From contig CM075761.1 in NCBI GenBank assembly GCA_037974335.1, positions 11,585,790 to 11,649,789 of the forward strand: 64,000 nt of DNA. The letters are read 5' to 3'. Position 1 is the first letter of the stretch; each line of letters starts with the position of its first letter. The notes under the pieces are model-generated. The model did not search any database, was not told the origin of the DNA, and saw nothing but the letters and a program-made list of their open reading frames with translations. This document shows positions 63,576-64,000 of this stretch, piece after piece. Source of the stretch: Prionace glauca (Eukaryota; Chordata; Chondrichthyes; Carcharhiniformes; Carcharhinidae). Both the position numbers and the translations under genes were made by a program.

Positions 63576-63796
63576 TCTCCAGCTCCCTTGTCACATATTA
63601 ACCGAAATATTAACTCAATCCTGTACCCAATAGGAAGTTAGGATCAATTTTTGGATTGGCGATCATGAACCTCCAGGCGATAGGCGGAATTCTCCATTTG
63701 CATTATTGTGGGAAATTTATCACTGGGCTCAGACTGGAGGTATCCAGAATACGGATTTTTTGGGGGGGACGAAGCTTCAGGAGAAAGCACTAGTAC
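63576..63796. other. Short spacer
   Basis: Nothing recognised; a short G-run at 63761-63767. Confidence 0.4.
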
Positions 63797-64000
63797 TCCA
63801 CGGTAGCACAGTGGTTAGCACTGCTGCTTCACAGCTCCAGGGTCCTGGGTTCGATTCCCGGCTCAGGTCACTGCCTGTGTGGAGTTTGCACATTCTCCTC
63901 GTGCCTGCGTGGGTTTTCTCCGGGTGCTCCGGTTTCCTCCCACAGTCCAAAGATGTGCGGGTTTAGGTTTATTGGCTATGCTAAAATTGCCCCTTAGTAT
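63797..64000 (+). mobile_element. tRNA-headed SINE, cut by the window end
   Basis: Head CCACGGTAGCACAGTGGTTA with A box, B box GGTTCGATTCC, body to TTGCCCCTTAGTAT at the last base. The 3' end lies outside. Confidence 0.92.

Overview
The window looks like a nuclear genome segment of a cartilaginous fish (shark type). The signs are: spliced vertebrate genes with long repeat-filled introns; many copies of CR1-clade LINEs whose 3' ends carry short TTCTATG or TTCTTTG repeats; a tRNA-headed SINE of the elasmobranch type with intact A and B boxes; and strong minisatellite content. No bacterial genes, CRISPR arrays, rRNA genes or LTR/virus-like elements were recognised.

Host genes. (1) The last two exons of MRPL18 (uL18m) lie on the + strand at 2882-3981, with a polyadenylation signal at 4058. 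(2) The first three coding exons of UNC93B1, the chaperone that escorts nucleic-acid-sensing Toll-like receptors, lie on the + strand at 26171-28558; its remaining exons are not seen. (3) A 100-base assembly gap at 34542-34641 separates this GC-rich, tandem-array-rich half from a more AT-rich half. (4) Beyond the gap a minus-strand immunoglobulin-superfamily gene (34809-39865) has leader, V-like, C1-like, transmembrane and short tail exons, all joined in phase 1. I cannot assign it to a named family. A possible lone leader exon lies at 61343.

Repeats. I use provisional letters for the CR1-like families. A has a tail near TTATGTTCTTA. B and C have tails ATGTTCTATG. D has a 3' UTR resembling a SINE body and tail TTGTTCTTTG. 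G, H and I are older and more degenerate. They are heavily nested: C in A (twice, at the same site), C in B, B in C, B in G, B in D-type, A in H, and A in a SINE-derived array. Tandem arrays fill much of 11-19 kb and 25-26 kb: a C-rich array seeded in a LINE, GA-rich arrays, a 20-bp telomere-like array of about 2.9 kb, and a 33-bp array of 31 units directly before the first UNC93B1 coding exon.

The most interesting signal is in the family D LINE at 53896-57500 (minus strand). It has an uninterrupted endonuclease-reverse transcriptase frame. Its ORF1 ends in the heptamer T TTA AAC followed at once by a stop codon. The ORF2 frame is exactly the -1 frame, has no ATG before the first endonuclease motif, and a G-rich tract follows six bases after the heptamer. 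This is the layout expected for programmed -1 ribosomal frameshifting in a LINE.
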